Assembly (NCBI RefSeq): GCF_030272615.1 | Contig: NC_081407.1 | Span: forward strand, 98,253,897 to 98,317,896 | Direction: 5' to 3' | Source of the DNA: Cryptomeria japonica | Taxonomy: Eukaryota > Streptophyta > Pinopsida > Cupressales > Cupressaceae | DNA length: 64,000 nt | Shown: piece after piece, positions 36,301-47,518 of the stretch | How the letters are laid out: each line of letters opens with the position of its first letter | How positions within the stretch are numbered: the first letter of the stretch is position 1 | Program-made: the position numbers and the translations under genes | Notes under the pieces: model-generated | What the model was told of the DNA's origin: nothing | The model's database searches: none | Seen by the model: only the letters and a program-made list of their open reading frames with translations

Positions 36301-39300
36301 ACCCCTAAACAACCCAAAAAAGATTCTCTTTCTTTTTCTTACGAGTTAAGAGAAATATTGGATTAGAACTTTACGTCTTAGAATTTTCTAGTACACGAGT
36401 TCTATTGGCAACTACACAACACATAGACGTCCTGACAACATGCTAATGTCCTAGATAGATAGCTTCAATGTTTGATACCAAATTCCATTTTATATCTTTT
36501 TTTGTTTAGAGCATCAATAAATGAGAACGAATTTTTGTAGTATTTACTACTAAATTTTTATTTTATTTCCTAAATGTTTAAATAGTTAAAGAGAATTGTT
36601 CATTTTTAGTTTTTTCTTGTAAAATTGTAAAAGTATTCTTTAAGCCTATATTATATCTATTTCTTTTGTTTCAACATTAGATTATAAAGCCTTTCTTTTG
36701 AAGTAATATGGAAGTTATTTTATTAAGAATATATATATGTAGTGAAATTAGTTTTGTTGAGTTGAGCAAGCTTAACATTGGGATGAGTTGGACAAGTTGT
36801 CCAACATTGGATACATCATCTAGGGTGCATTGTTTTTGAATTGGAGAAGCTATAATTTGGGATGAAGTGGTCTTTGGGTTAGTCGTCTAGGAGAAGGGTG
36901 AGTCGGATTTGTGTGTCAAAGGATCACCCTAGAGGGGAAGACCACAATGTTAAGAGCTAAGAAGAGCTTGCAGGAGCACTTTCAGTTTTGAGTATGACTG
37001 TGCATCCTTGGTGTCATTTTATCAATCTAGACAAGACTATTCCATATTGTATTGGCCGAGGGCCATTTTCAAAATCAATACAAGACCTACATTACCCCTA
37101 CATATTAGTTATAAGTTTGATTCCTTGGTTGTGTTTGGAATTCATACTTAGTAAGCAATCAACTCAACTTGTGGTTTTAACAACTCAATTCAGATTGGTA
37201 CTCCTTTGCATTAATCTTGGTGTGCTTGCAGGTAGCTTGGCAATGCATTGAAGTGTAGTCCATCTTTCCTGAAGTGCTCAGTTTGCTAGGTGAGTCCAAT
37301 AAGGTCGGTGCTGTTCAGGTAAAGAGTGACCTAGTGATAGTGTTTATGCTAAATTAATATGCTGGCCATTGGCCCATTGCTGATTTTGTTGAAGATAACT
37401 TATAATGTTCCTGCCTAAAAATTAAAACCCAAATTAAACATAGCTACCATCTTTTCTCAGGGGTTTTGGGAACGTCAATTAAAGGGGATTAGTTTCACTG
37501 GTGTTGTGAGGGGTTAAGCAATTGATATATCTACATTGAGGCAAGTCAACTAAGCAATACATCTTCTGACTATAGGTGCATGTGAAAGTGTTTTCAGAAA
37601 TATCAATATAATGACCAAGTGTTTGAGTGATGAACTAATAAATACTGCAAAAGGGGTCTTCAAACAGCTATGAATTAAAAGAAGGAAACCATGGAGTCTA
37701 AAACCATTGGGTCAAGAGGATTAAAGCCTTAATCATGGATAAAAAGAGAAGCACAATGATACACCATTAAGTAGGCAAAACCAACAATATGGTACTATTA
37801 ATTAATATTATAAAATAAAATTATTTAAGTTTACCTCTCAAAGTGCATTTGGAGAGTCCAAATTGTTGGAGGAAGACTATTTAAGGAAGACCAAGCAAGG
37901 AGTAGAAACGTCATTGTGAATTTACATTATTGTACCTAATTATCACTTCTTATGAAGCATGGACCATGTTTCAAACAACCTGAGGATGAAACCCCTCTAG
38001 GTTAGAAATTAGAAGATGAAAAACCCGTAACTTTCATTGCTGAGACAGTGGATGAAAACCTTATTCAAGCAGTTTTAGATACATTTCAAAGGCATTTCAG
38101 TAAAGAATGAACACTGCAGACAGCAGATACGAATGATAAGTTCAACTTTTAAAAAATATATATTAAGCATTATATTTGAACTAGATAATTAACTATTAAA
38201 ACTGCAATTTCTCGGTTGGTTTCATATTTATAATCGTATGTGCAACTATTATTGTGAACCGGGATTTTTACATTTAAACACCAAAAACTTATAAAAAAAT
38301 TAAGCAGGATATTACATAACTGTGGAGAGCATGGACCAAGGAGCAATTATCGTCAATTAAGTCTGCAGATGAAATGAGGTGGAGAAGTGTAAGTGGCAGC
38401 AAAGAAGCTTCAATAATGATTTTCAAACGTGATATCATAATTGTGATCTGTGTTCAGAAATGATCATGAGTGGTAATGCGAGTTTTATCAAAACATATCC
38501 TTAATGAAGAAGTCAACATTTTGTGGGGCATTGATTGTCTTGGTGCACAGCATAAAAATTGCCATCTTGAAAAACCAACATACAACAAAGATGCAGTACT
38601 GCTGACATTGAGTTCTGGGCATACCATTACAGAAATCTGTGGTTATGGATTCCCATGGTTGCAGACTACAAGCGCATGCAACCCAAGGTTCTGATTGGAA
38701 GGCTCTGCAAATAGCAGATGTAATACTCGACTTGCTGAAGGCTTAGACTATTTCCAAATAGAGCACTGATTGCCAAGCTCTCCACAAGCTCAAATGTATC
38801 CTGCATTATACACAGCCATAATAAGTTCAAGGAGGCCAGAAATTCAAACCCAACGCACATTCATAAATTAGCAAGCAAGTTTGGTTAACACCGACTGCAA
38901 AGTATGTATTATACACCAAAAACTATTAGAATTTAATTTAATATCATTTCAAAAGTTGTAGACTAAACTGATTTTAAATCCACGACGAGAAGAAATTATC
39001 TTTCTTGTGGTGTTTTGCTTCTTTTTAATCATAAATATTGACAGGCCAATATATAAGTTTAATTAGAAAAAAGAAATTAAAATTGTCTCATTACAGCTCA
39101 AATGCTAACTGACGAATATCAATCATACAAAATGGACTTAATCATAAATCAAAAGTAGAATCTACAGATAGCAGAAGTCGGGTGCACAAAGATGTTAGTA
39201 GCTTCTTAGAGGCATGTTTGTTTTCCAAAGCTAACTGAAAGAAGAAGATTATCTAATATATCACAAGCCATTAAGAATGGCACCTTGACTAAGAAATAAT

Positions 39301-39999
39301 GACAATTTACCCGAAGGTCGTGTTCTCTGTAAGGTGGCATATTAGGAATACACTTCATACTAGAGCTATGTGGTTACCTGTTTATGACTTTGAGATCTTT
39401 CTGACCAGTATCGTATTGAGAAAAAGAATTTCAATTGTTTCCATTCATGAAAACACTAACTCAAAGAAGAGTTATGTAGTTAACTATGGAAGGAATTCTG
39501 AGGTATTTTGTTCAGTTGTGAAGTCCAACCGGCACACCTTTTCAATTTTCTCAACTCTTCTCTTTCCCATGTCTAATTGACGGAGTTTTATAAAGACTTG
39601 AGAAAGATAACATTGTGTGATTGATGAAAATTTCACGTATTCACTGCAAATTAATAAAAAGAGAAAGCTTAGCCTGCTTTTCCTGTGGATGTAACCAAAT
39701 TGGTGAACCACGTAAATTCTGTGTTTTTAATCTGTGTGCAATGTTGTGCCTCTGTATAATTTGTTGCAGAAATACTTTGCTCTATTCTGCCCTGTTTTCT
39801 TAACATTTTTGTGTCTGAATAAATTTCATTACCTCTTCTGGGGTTCTTACGCTTAGTGAGAGTTGTGGTTGGGATCTGTAGTTGCGTATACTAGTTTTCA
39901 GAGCATCAAATTCATATTTTGAGCATTGCTAGGTAATTCATTTTATATATATAAATCATTGTTTTGTGATCATGGTTAGGCCCTAGGCATTTTCCTTCA
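33369..39999. other. AT-rich intergenic DNA
   Basis: Apart from repeat A copy 2 (33640-34215) I see no gene or domain. Short open frames at 34481, 36988, 38470 and 39299 lack motifs and neighbours. A TATA-like TATATATAAA at 39944-39954 lies about 95 bp before the small RG-rich ORF. Confidence 0.5.
33640..34215 (+). repeat. Dispersed repeat A, copy 2
   Basis: This is the partner of 500-1030 in the same orientation. It is somewhat longer, with insertions such as 'aacaagaagagtggattatttaattg' splitting a block that is continuous in copy 1. Confidence 0.7.
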
Positions 40000-40046
40000 T
40001 TTTCCAATGTTTAATTTTTTCCTTGAGCTGCTAGTTTTGAGTTCCT

Positions 40047-40439
40047 ATGACTCGGGCTCCTCGGCCAAGCGACCGGATACTGTTCAATGCCCATGGAGAG
40101 CTTATCAAGTATTATCCTTTCTTGCTGGACTTGAAAGGGAAAGACTTGGACAGACACAGGGTTTTTGCTGGAGTCGATCTGAGCTACCTCAAATGGCGGT
40201 TCCTAGGGGAAAATCCGGAGGTCCAGGACAGAGAGGAACACCTCTTCCAATTTGCAAGACTCAATGGAATCCTGCCCCTGAAAGCTGCAGATGAAGAGCT
40301 TCAAGCCGATCAAGATTGCCGGGGTGGAGCAAGGAGGGGTCGTCGGGGCTCTAGTCGTGGCCGTGGCCGCCCTGCAAGCAGAGGCCGTGGGAGAGTGAGA
40401 ATTGAACCACCCCAATCTGAACCCTCCATTGCAAGCTAG
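40047..40439 (+). CDS. Small protein with RG-rich, AT-hook-like C-terminus (unrecognised)
   Basis: This 130-codon ORF is visibly richer in G+C than its surroundings. Residues 1-90 look globular (DRILFNAHGELIKYYPFLLD, then DLSYLKWRFLGENPEVQDRE). Residues 92-117 are an Arg/Gly tail with RGRGRP at 104-109, an AT-hook core, followed by SRGRGRVR. Such tails bind AT-rich DNA or RNA. The family is not recognised. The ATG at 40047 is in a moderate context, with a TATA-like element about 95 bp upstream. It could be a lineage-specific gene, one exon of a larger gene, or a transposon fragment. The overlapping frame at 40007 is a shadow. That it is expressed is inference. Confidence 0.5.
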   Translation: MTRAPRPSDRILFNAHGELIKYYPFLLDLKGKDLDRHRVFAGVDLSYLKWRFLGENPEVQDREEHLFQFARLNGILPLKAADEELQADQDCRGGARRGRRGSSRGRGRPASRGRGRVRIEPPQSEPSIAS

Positions 40440-41589
40440 GTTCTCTAATTTGGTGCAGTGAAATTTTTTTTGAAGCTTAATCCAAGACTGTCTATAGTTT
40501 ATTTTGGCTACTTATTTATGTTTAAAATCTCTGTTATCTAGGCAGTCGAGAATCTGTCATCTAAACTCTTTTTAGCTTTATTATTTTAAAACTGCACAAT
40601 TTCGTTAGGTTTTTATAAGGATAAATCATAATGCTTATGGTTTTCTGCCTGTTTGGAAACCATTTTTCGTTAGAAATGCTGAGAATGGTTTTTTATGTTA
40701 TGCCACTCAGCTATGATAATACTGTAATTAATTCAAAAATAATATGAATCTAGTCTCTGCCTTTAACAATACCTGGTGTATGAGACCCCTATGGGAAATG
40801 AGGGTAATTTGCTTGAGTTTGTACTGATTGAGCTATAACTTCATGATCAAGTTTGAGAATGAACAGCCATTGCAAATAAGTCGAAAAGAGGAAACTAAGA
40901 ATGCATACGAGCCATGAAAATGATAGCTGATTATGTACCCCATGAGCTTCAACCTCATAATTAGGCTCAAAATAAACTGTTCTTGGCAATCAGTCGAAAG
41001 TTTAAACAAAAACAATAAGAATGCATATCAGTGAAATCAATGATAACTGATTATGTAAATAATGGAAACAATGACCATGAAAGAAAGTTTGATGCCCTCG
41101 AATTGCATCTACGCACACTTCCTGAAGGCAAAAGTAAAAGAGCTTAAATTTAAATCTAAGATAATTTGAAGTGACTCCCCTGTATAATTATAAGGAATTG
41201 CATCTTAATTACCTCGGTGCTAATTCAATTTGAATTCACGTGTCACTAGTCGAATAGAATCATGTGTCATTTGTATATGAAAACATTCAGTGCATAAACT
41301 AATATTTCTTCTACCCCGATTTCAGGATCCGAATTTTGAGAATGCACAAATATTCTCAAATTTTATATATCAATGATTTAAATTTTTAAATTGACTCATT
41401 TCAAAGACTGAATAATCCAGTCACACATGATATATCCAGATTTCTTGCATTATTAAATGATTGTACAAAGAAATTCTGCACGGATCTTTTTGATGAAGTC
41501 AGTATGCCCAAGGCCGAGGCACTCCAACGAGAGCAAGAAATATGCATCAATTTGCAGGCTCGGAAATCGATGCTTGGTTGTTCGATTAA

Positions 41590-42074
41590 CAACACTAAGT
41601 ATTTTTTAAATTGTGAAATTGGTGTGCATTTTCCACAGTAATTTTCTCCTGACAATTTTGCAGGTGAATTTAATGGCATTTTAGAAATAACCCCGAAACG
41701 TAAGCTTCTGACAGATTCCAATTGAGGTCCATGGGCTTGTGTTTACAATTATAAAACAAATAGACAACTTCTAACCGTAGCTACAAAGAATTTGTTTTTT
41801 CTCTTTCTCTTCTGTATTGTGGACATCAATATTTTGCACACATACCTGCTTTCTCCATCTGCCAAGCCTATATTTTATCAGATTTAGTATGTTTTCAGTT
41901 TCCCTCGTAAATTGAATGGATGCTGCCATGCAACTCAACTATGCTTGATCCGAGTTTCTTCTTCAAGTGGCCTTTAATTCATCATAATCTGTATCCTTGT
42001 TACATTGTCCCAGATGCCAATACCCATATAAATGTTTTGACGGCAACACAAGATATATCCAGGGTATGTAAAAT
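41590..42074 (-). pseudogene. Decayed E and DYW domain of the PPR gene
   Basis: Directly downstream of the PPR stop, the +1 register gives an E-motif-like NIYMGIGIWDNVTRIQIMMN (about 41980-42035), then KKKLGSSIVELHG in another frame. Further on, HNTEEKEKKQILCSYG (about 41775-41822) and NAIKFTCKIVRRKLLW (about 41630-41685) line up in order with the DYW deaminase domain. The zinc-ligand positions of the usual HSE and CxxC motifs are not preserved: a Y-G pair replaces H-S-E, and the later cysteine pair is replaced by R and F. Stops and frameshifts separate the blocks. Deaminase activity would be lost. Confidence 0.7.
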
Positions 42075-43571
42075 TTACTCCAAAAAGCACTCTGAAACAT
42101 ATTCTCTTAGCCCAATTTCCTTCTGAATTTTGAAGGAACGAAGGAGGATCCTCCATACACCATCATCGGGTTCAACTGGCATCTTTTTTATGAAGCTCAG
42201 TGCCTCATTCAGAAGCCCAACACGGCCAAGAAGGTCAACCATGCATGCATAGTGCTGCATATCAGGTTCAATGTGATAATGTTGAGTCATGTAATCAAAG
42301 ATCTGGTAGGCCTCATCAACAAGGCCTGCTAGTCTGCATGCAGACAAAATATTATTGAAGGTGACGTTGTTTGGCTTCACTCCCATGCATTGCATTTGGG
42401 AAAAAAGCTCCAATGCTTCCTTGGCACACCCATGTAGTCCATAGCCAGCTATCATAGAATTCCATGAAACTACATCTCTTTTAGCCATTTTGTCAAAGAG
42501 TTGTCGAGCTACCTCCACACTACCATACTTGCCATACATATCTATGAGAGAAGTCGTAATATAAACATCCAACTGCAGTTTTTTTCCTCTTATGTAGTCA
42601 TGGATCCTCTTCCCTTCTTCCAGAGCTCCTAACTGGCCACAGGCTGAGATTGCGCTGGTAATAGCAGTCGAATTAGGTACGATGTTTTCCTGTACCATTT
42701 GATGAAAAAGTGTTAAAGCCTTCCTAGCATATCCATTATGGACATACCCAACAATCATTGCAGTCCATGAAACCACATCTCTCTGTGACATTTTGTCAAA
42801 TAATTGACGTGCAGTTTTAATACTCCCACATCTAGCATACATGTCTATCAGAGAACTTCCCACAAAGCAATCTAAATCAAACCCATTCCTAACTATGTAC
42901 TCATGCATGCACTTACACTGTCGGAGATCACCCGATTCAGAAAACGCGGGAAGAACGTTCATCATAGTACTCAACTCAGGTACCACATCTTCGCACCGCA
43001 TTTGATAAAATAGCATCAATGCCTCATTAACACGTCCACTGTGGGCATACCCAGCAATCATGGCATTCCACGAAACAACATCTTTCCGAGGCATTTCATC
43101 AAACACTTGGCGCGCATCCTCTGTATTTAAGCACTTAGCATACATATCCACCAGGGTAGTTGTCAAAAAAACATCCGACTCGTAACCTGATACAACAATC
43201 TGGCCATGAATCTTCTGGCCCTGTCGCAATGCGGATAACCCGGCGCACGCCTTGAGCGCAAAGGCATAGGTGAAATTATCTGGGCATATACCCGCTGATA
43301 GCATTTTGAAATAGATTGATAAAGCCTCATCGTATTGTCCACTGCAGGCATACTGACTAAGTAATGCATTCCATGGAAATGCGAGTCTTTTAGACATTTT
43401 ATCAAGTATTTGGCGTCCGTTCTGCAAACTGCCATGTTTTGAGTAAAATCGGACCACTTTCTGACCCAATAAGACATGTATACTCCACCCACACAAAACC
43501 ATGTGGGCATTTAATTTTTGGAACGGTTTGGCAGGGGTGTGCGCCAGTGCGAGAGAACTGTATGCACCCAT
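42075..43571 (-). CDS. PLS-type pentatricopeptide repeat protein, C-terminus lost
   Basis: This 498-residue frame is built almost entirely of PPR motifs from about residue 20 to 470. Hallmarks are NALLSQYACSGQYDEAL, DVVSWNAMIAGYAHSG, DVVSWTAMIVGYVHNG and DVVSWNSMIAGYGLHG, each followed by a G-x-x-P-x-x-x-T-type segment. P, L and S repeats alternate about every 100 residues. The end reads HYACMVDLLGRVGLLNEAL, which normally leads into E and DYW domains. PLS proteins bind specific organelle transcripts, usually for C-to-U editing in chloroplast or mitochondrion. An in-frame TGA at 43623-43625 with no ATG between supports the 43571 start, though no clear transit peptide is visible. The frame breaks at 42075, so the editing domain is detached. 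It is a recent pseudogene or a truncated PPR. Confidence 0.85.
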   Translation of the reverse strand: MGAYSSLALAHTPAKPFQKLNAHMVLCGWSIHVLLGQKVVRFYSKHGSLQNGRQILDKMSKRLAFPWNALLSQYACSGQYDEALSIYFKMLSAGICPDNFTYAFALKACAGLSALRQGQKIHGQIVVSGYESDVFLTTTLVDMYAKCLNTEDARQVFDEMPRKDVVSWNAMIAGYAHSGRVNEALMLFYQMRCEDVVPELSTMMNVLPAFSESGDLRQCKCMHEYIVRNGFDLDCFVGSSLIDMYARCGSIKTARQLFDKMSQRDVVSWTAMIVGYVHNGYARKALTLFHQMVQENIVPNSTAITSAISACGQLGALEEGKRIHDYIRGKKLQLDVYITTSLIDMYGKYGSVEVARQLFDKMAKRDVVSWNSMIAGYGLHGCAKEALELFSQMQCMGVKPNNVTFNNILSACRLAGLVDEAYQIFDYMTQHYHIEPDMQHYACMVDLLGRVGLLNEALSFIKKMPVEPDDGVWRILLRSFKIQKEIGLREYVSECFLE

Positions 43572-43659
43572 TATTGAATTGTGGGTACAGACAACGAAAA
43601 ATGTAGTAGAACAGGTTGTCTGTCATTCGGTAAGAGCTCTGTGCATCGATTGTAAATTA

Positions 43660-43740
43660 ACAGAAGGGATGTGCCAGCTCGGTTAAGCTGATCGTGTTTT
43701 ACAAAATTTGGCGAAGTTCAAATCCTCTGAGATGTAATTA
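43660..43740 (+). repeat. tRNA-like / SINE-head candidate
   Basis: A box-A-like TGCCAGCTCGGTTAAGC (about 43671-43687) is followed about 30 bp later by a box-B match GTTCAAATC (about 43716-43724, GTTCRANNC). The cloverleaf stems are not complete, so a tRNA gene is unlikely. A tRNA-derived SINE head or relic is possible. Confidence 0.3.
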
Positions 43741-44047
43741 CGCCAGATTCTATCGTTGGGTTATTTTGACTAAATGGGCTTAAAAGTGTTTAATTCAATA
43801 TTTATTCCTTGGTATTCCCTGTAAAATTGTCATTGTCCTCTTCAGGCTTACTGTTTGATATTTTCCTGTTTCACGTGTTGATGAGGCAGCCCTCTTGCTT
43901 AAATGGTGGGCTATAATTAGAATACCACACAATTTCAATACGCAACTTAATTTAGTCAGAAAAAATGCTATTACAACAACTAACACACTCACCCACTCAC
44001 TTTGTGTTGTAACTAAACCTAAACTTTCTCTTTCAAACAATAAGTAT

Positions 44048-44512
44048 TAGGGGAAAGGACCTAGTAATTGTGCACCCTAATTTTGTGCTTCTCAAAATTC
44101 TATGTGGAAATTTCAAATCATTCCGATTTTTTTACAGCGGCTTACTTGGCAAGTCCCCTATTTATAACTAAGGTTTCAGGGCCACATCATCAAATATGAT
44201 GCCACATCAGCAATCTTTATGCCAAGGTGTCCAAAACAGCCCAAAAAAATAGTGAGACCAATAGGCATGCAAAAGAAACCCCAATAGTTGGGCAGCTGAT
44301 ATGGCATCGCCTGATTGGTTACTTTTTACAATATTAGTACATTTCCTAACAACTATTGGTACATTTCCTTACAACTATTGGTACATTTACTAACAAAAAT
44401 TGATATTTTATGTTTCAAACAATAGGTTTTATTTGTTCAATTTTTGAAACAAAAGGTATCAACAACCCTCACAACAATTGATACATGCTCAACTACTGGT
44501 GCTCTTCCCCTA
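44048..44512. mobile_element. Candidate TIR element (465 bp)
   Basis: The left end TAGGGGAAAGGACCTAGTAATTG and the reverse complement of the right end TAGGGGAAGAGCACCAGTAGTTG agree at about 17 of 23 positions. The interior contains three to four direct copies of 'ctattggtacatttcctaacaa' (about 44329-44400) and no coding frame. No target duplication was identified. It is probably a MITE-like non-autonomous DNA element. Confidence 0.45.
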
Positions 44513-44794
44513 CTAACTTACTCTTTAAAAAAAAAAAATTACTAGCAATCGCATCTTGGTGTGCAGTGGGTATGCCGAAGAGGTGTGAAAAGTCAGTTAT
44601 GAAAAATTTGAGTTTATTTTTTCATACATTGAGTTCAATCGGTAGGTCATTTAGTAAATGATGTTGTTTGTGCAATAGAGGTCATAATGGAGAAGTGTTA
44701 TTTATGCATCTACTTAGAAGTATCTAAACATGACTAAAAAATCCTTTGAATGGGAAATATAATCAAGATCCATAACCCATAGGCTCATGTTATG

Positions 44795-45275
44795 TTTGCA
44801 AGAGGGAGAAAGGGATAGAAAGGGGTAGAAAGGGAAAGACAAATGATGAAGAGTGAGGGAAAGAGGGAGGTAAGGAGATAAACGTAAAGAAGAAGGTAGA
44901 GAATAAATAGAGATGGGATAGATGGATATATTAAGAATGAGAGAGAGGGCGAGAGATAGAAAGGTAAAGATATAGATATGAAGTGATATAGAGGGAGAGA
45001 TATAGCTTGAAGTAGAGAGAGATGAAAGAAGAAATATAGAGAGATAGAGATAAAGAGAAAAGAGATATAAATATAGAGTTCTATGAAGAGGGATAAGGGG
45101 AGAGATTGATGGATAGAGAGGGGCAAATGTCTAGCGACAGAGGGGAGAGAGGAAGATAGAGTGAGATAGAGAAATATACAAAGAGAGAGAGATATAGATG
45201 ATGAGATAAAGTGGTAGAGATATAGAGATATAAGGGGATATAGAGAGAGGGAGAGGGGGAGAGGAGGAGAAATAT
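44795..45275 (+). repeat. Purine-rich (GA) simple repeat
   Basis: About 480 bp of AGAGGGAGAAAGGGATAGA-type degenerate repeat, similar in texture to the purine block at 10.1-11.1 kb but without its GTATCAACAAAG phrase. Long minus-strand frames here are low complexity. Confidence 0.85.
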
Positions 45276-45514
45276 ATATACTAAAAGACTAAAGATATCA
45301 TTTATCTTAAAAACTATTAAATAAAACATTAAATTTGTTTATGTAGTGTTCACATAGACTAAAAACTAACTTGTAAATCAACATTTATTCAAATATTTAT
45401 AGTAATAATACAAATTTAAACATTAAAACTAACCCTAAATTAGTGTTTTGCTTTGAAATTATTTTTAAAAGTTTTGTTTTATTTATATTGTTTAAACTAA
45501 TTATTTAATATATT

Positions 45515-45653
45515 TATTTTTGATAAGTCGCAACTGAAGCGGTATTTTTTAGCTTTTCCCTAGAGCTAAGAACCAGTCAAGTAGACTCGAACCCAAGACC
45601 TACCATGTAGGAGGCTTGCAACTAACCGTTGCATTGTGGGATCATCCCCAAAC
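45515..45653 (-). mobile_element. tRNA-derived SINE candidate
   Basis: On the minus strand a box-A-like TGCAACGGTTAGTTGCAAG (plus-strand about 45618-45636) precedes a strong box-B GGTTCGAGTC (45584-45593) by about 35 bp. A short body follows, ending CTTATCAAAAATAA. The 139-bp unit is flanked by a perfect 13-bp direct repeat, TATTTAATATATT (45502-45514 and 45654-45666), consistent with a target duplication, although the sequence is AT-rich. Such elements are transcribed by RNA polymerase III and moved by LINE enzymes. Confidence 0.6.
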
Positions 45654-45960
45654 TATTTAATATATTAATATATTTCTTTTAAAAAAAAAGAATAATTATA
45701 AAACTGAAAAATTATGATGCAAATAAAAAATAATTCTTTAATAAACAATGTAAATAAAATAAAATTATTTTTATTATCATAATTGTAAAGTAAAATAAAA
45801 TAATTTTAAAAATAAATAAATTTAAATAATTTTATACATTAAATAAAAAATATGAATATTCATAATATTTTTTTAATTGATGTTCAAATACAAATACCTA
45901 AAACATAGGGAGTCTCATGATATAATGATATAAATTGAAATTTTAAATTAAAAATAGTTT

Positions 45961-47350
45961 TCCTGTGTCTGTCCAAGGCACCTGGGTGTTTAAATCCATC
46001 TGGAAAGCCTGGGAGCATGTGCGTGGTCTAATTAACAACTCGAGCATCAACTCTAACAACTCCCTACACGGTCAAAGGTCAATATGGTGGAACCTGCATC
46101 ACAACTCCAAACCCCTTGCTTTAACCCAAGGTTGCTCTACTAAGCACTGACATAACAAAGGAATCAAGTACATTATGGATATCCTTGAATATGATAACCT
46201 TATTAGTTGGGAGGCTCTTGGCACTAAATATGATCTCCCTGCATCACATAAAAAGACATACAATATGATTAAAAATGCATGTGTTCCTTTTCACCTCCCC
46301 AAAAACACCCATGTAGATGCCCATAGATACCTCTCTTTCCTATGGAAGGATGGCTCCACCCTCCCTAAAATCAAAGCCAAATCTATCTATACCCTGCTAA
46401 ACAGTGACTTCTCGGCGATCGAACACATCAACAAACTGTGGTATGTTAACCATACCCCCCACACTTGGCAGAAAACCTTTGAGAAGCTCTGGCAATCCCC
46501 CATTCCCCCTAAAATTCAATGCTTCAAATGGCAACTCATTTTAGACAGATTACCCGTTAGGAATAAATCTGCTGAGTATGACCGGTGCTTTGTCTACAGA
46601 AAACCTGAGACCGCGCGTCACATATTCTTTGATTGCCCCTTTGCTAGAGAAATTTGGCTTCTGTTTGGAATATCTATTGTAGAATCTATTTTTACTCTTG
46701 ATATTGTTACTGGTTTTATTCATGGACTGCGGAATGATACTAATCTTGTTTGGCAAATCTTATCTTCTTACATTCTTTGGTTTATTTGGAAACTTAGAAA
46801 TGTGGAGAAGTTCCAAGGCATTACAAGGGAATGTACTGAGTTTTTCAAAAAACTCACACATTACAAAATTGTTGTGCACGTCTATTCTATGATGAACCTC
46901 GAGAGAAACAAGCTATTGCGATTCCTAAAAGATGGCAGAGCAACCATGTTTGTTCATGAGATGCAAAACGGGTACGAATGGGCTAGAATCACAGAGAACC
47001 AGACCTCTTTTGACAAAGCAGTGAAGAAGCTGATAAAGGATCTACAAGACAGCAGGCCTCCCCCCTTCAACAGGATTGAGATGTGCTCCCAGATCCTAGC
47101 AAGAAAGAAGGTGGTCTAGATGGAAGGAGAACAAGGCTGGACTACGTGGCTGGAGGATCAAGATGAGATCCTCCAATACTGAACTATTTTGCTATGTCCC
47201 CTCTTTTTTGCTAGAGCGATAATTATAAATAATCCTTTCTCTGGTTCTTCAGTTTGGCGGCGGTGGCCCTGCCCCCCGCTCACTAGTTTTGTATAAACTC
47301 TACGTCTAAGTTTCTTTGGACTCTCGATATTTAATACAAAAAAAAATTAA
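45961..47350 (+). mobile_element. 5'-truncated LINE with zf-RVT domain
   Basis: The 46175-47119 frame (314 codons) encodes the C-terminal part of a LINE ORF2. It has WQSPIPPKIQCFKWQLILDR, then an RHIFFDCPFAREIWLLFG block with the C-x2-C-type/H-x4-C zinc-binding layout of zf-RVT, although the first cysteine pair is degraded (CFVYRK). A related frame at 45965-46150 (SIWWNLHH) belongs upstream after a stop. No RNase H follows. The 3' end runs ATTTAATACAAAAAAAAA, a LINE-style A-rich tail. No RT catalytic part is present because the insertion is 5'-truncated. Target duplication is unclear because the flanks are AT-rich. Confidence 0.8.
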
Positions 47351-47518
47351 AAAAAATTGACATATAATTTTAAAATATATCTTTCAATTTTTTTTTAAAT
47401 AAATATATTTAAAATGATTATGTAAATTAATCAATATTTATTATATATATTGATATTTATTTATTTTATTAAATAAATATTGAATAATATTTGAAATTAA
47501 CTCATATGAATTTTCCAT

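Noticed and set aside
36988-38694. Short ORFs at 36988-37251 and 38470-38694
   Set aside because: No motifs, no neighbouring exon signals and ordinary AT-rich composition.
43572-43686. An N-terminal extension of the PPR protein
   Set aside because: The upstream in-frame codons run to a TGA at 43623-43625 without another ATG.
44785-45329. Minus-strand hydrophobic ORFs (113 and 82 residues)
   Set aside because: Low-complexity translation of the GA-rich repeat.
45940-47360. A target duplication for the LINE fragment at 45961-47350
   Set aside because: Only AT-rich words such as aaattaaaaa match on both sides, which is not distinguishable from chance.
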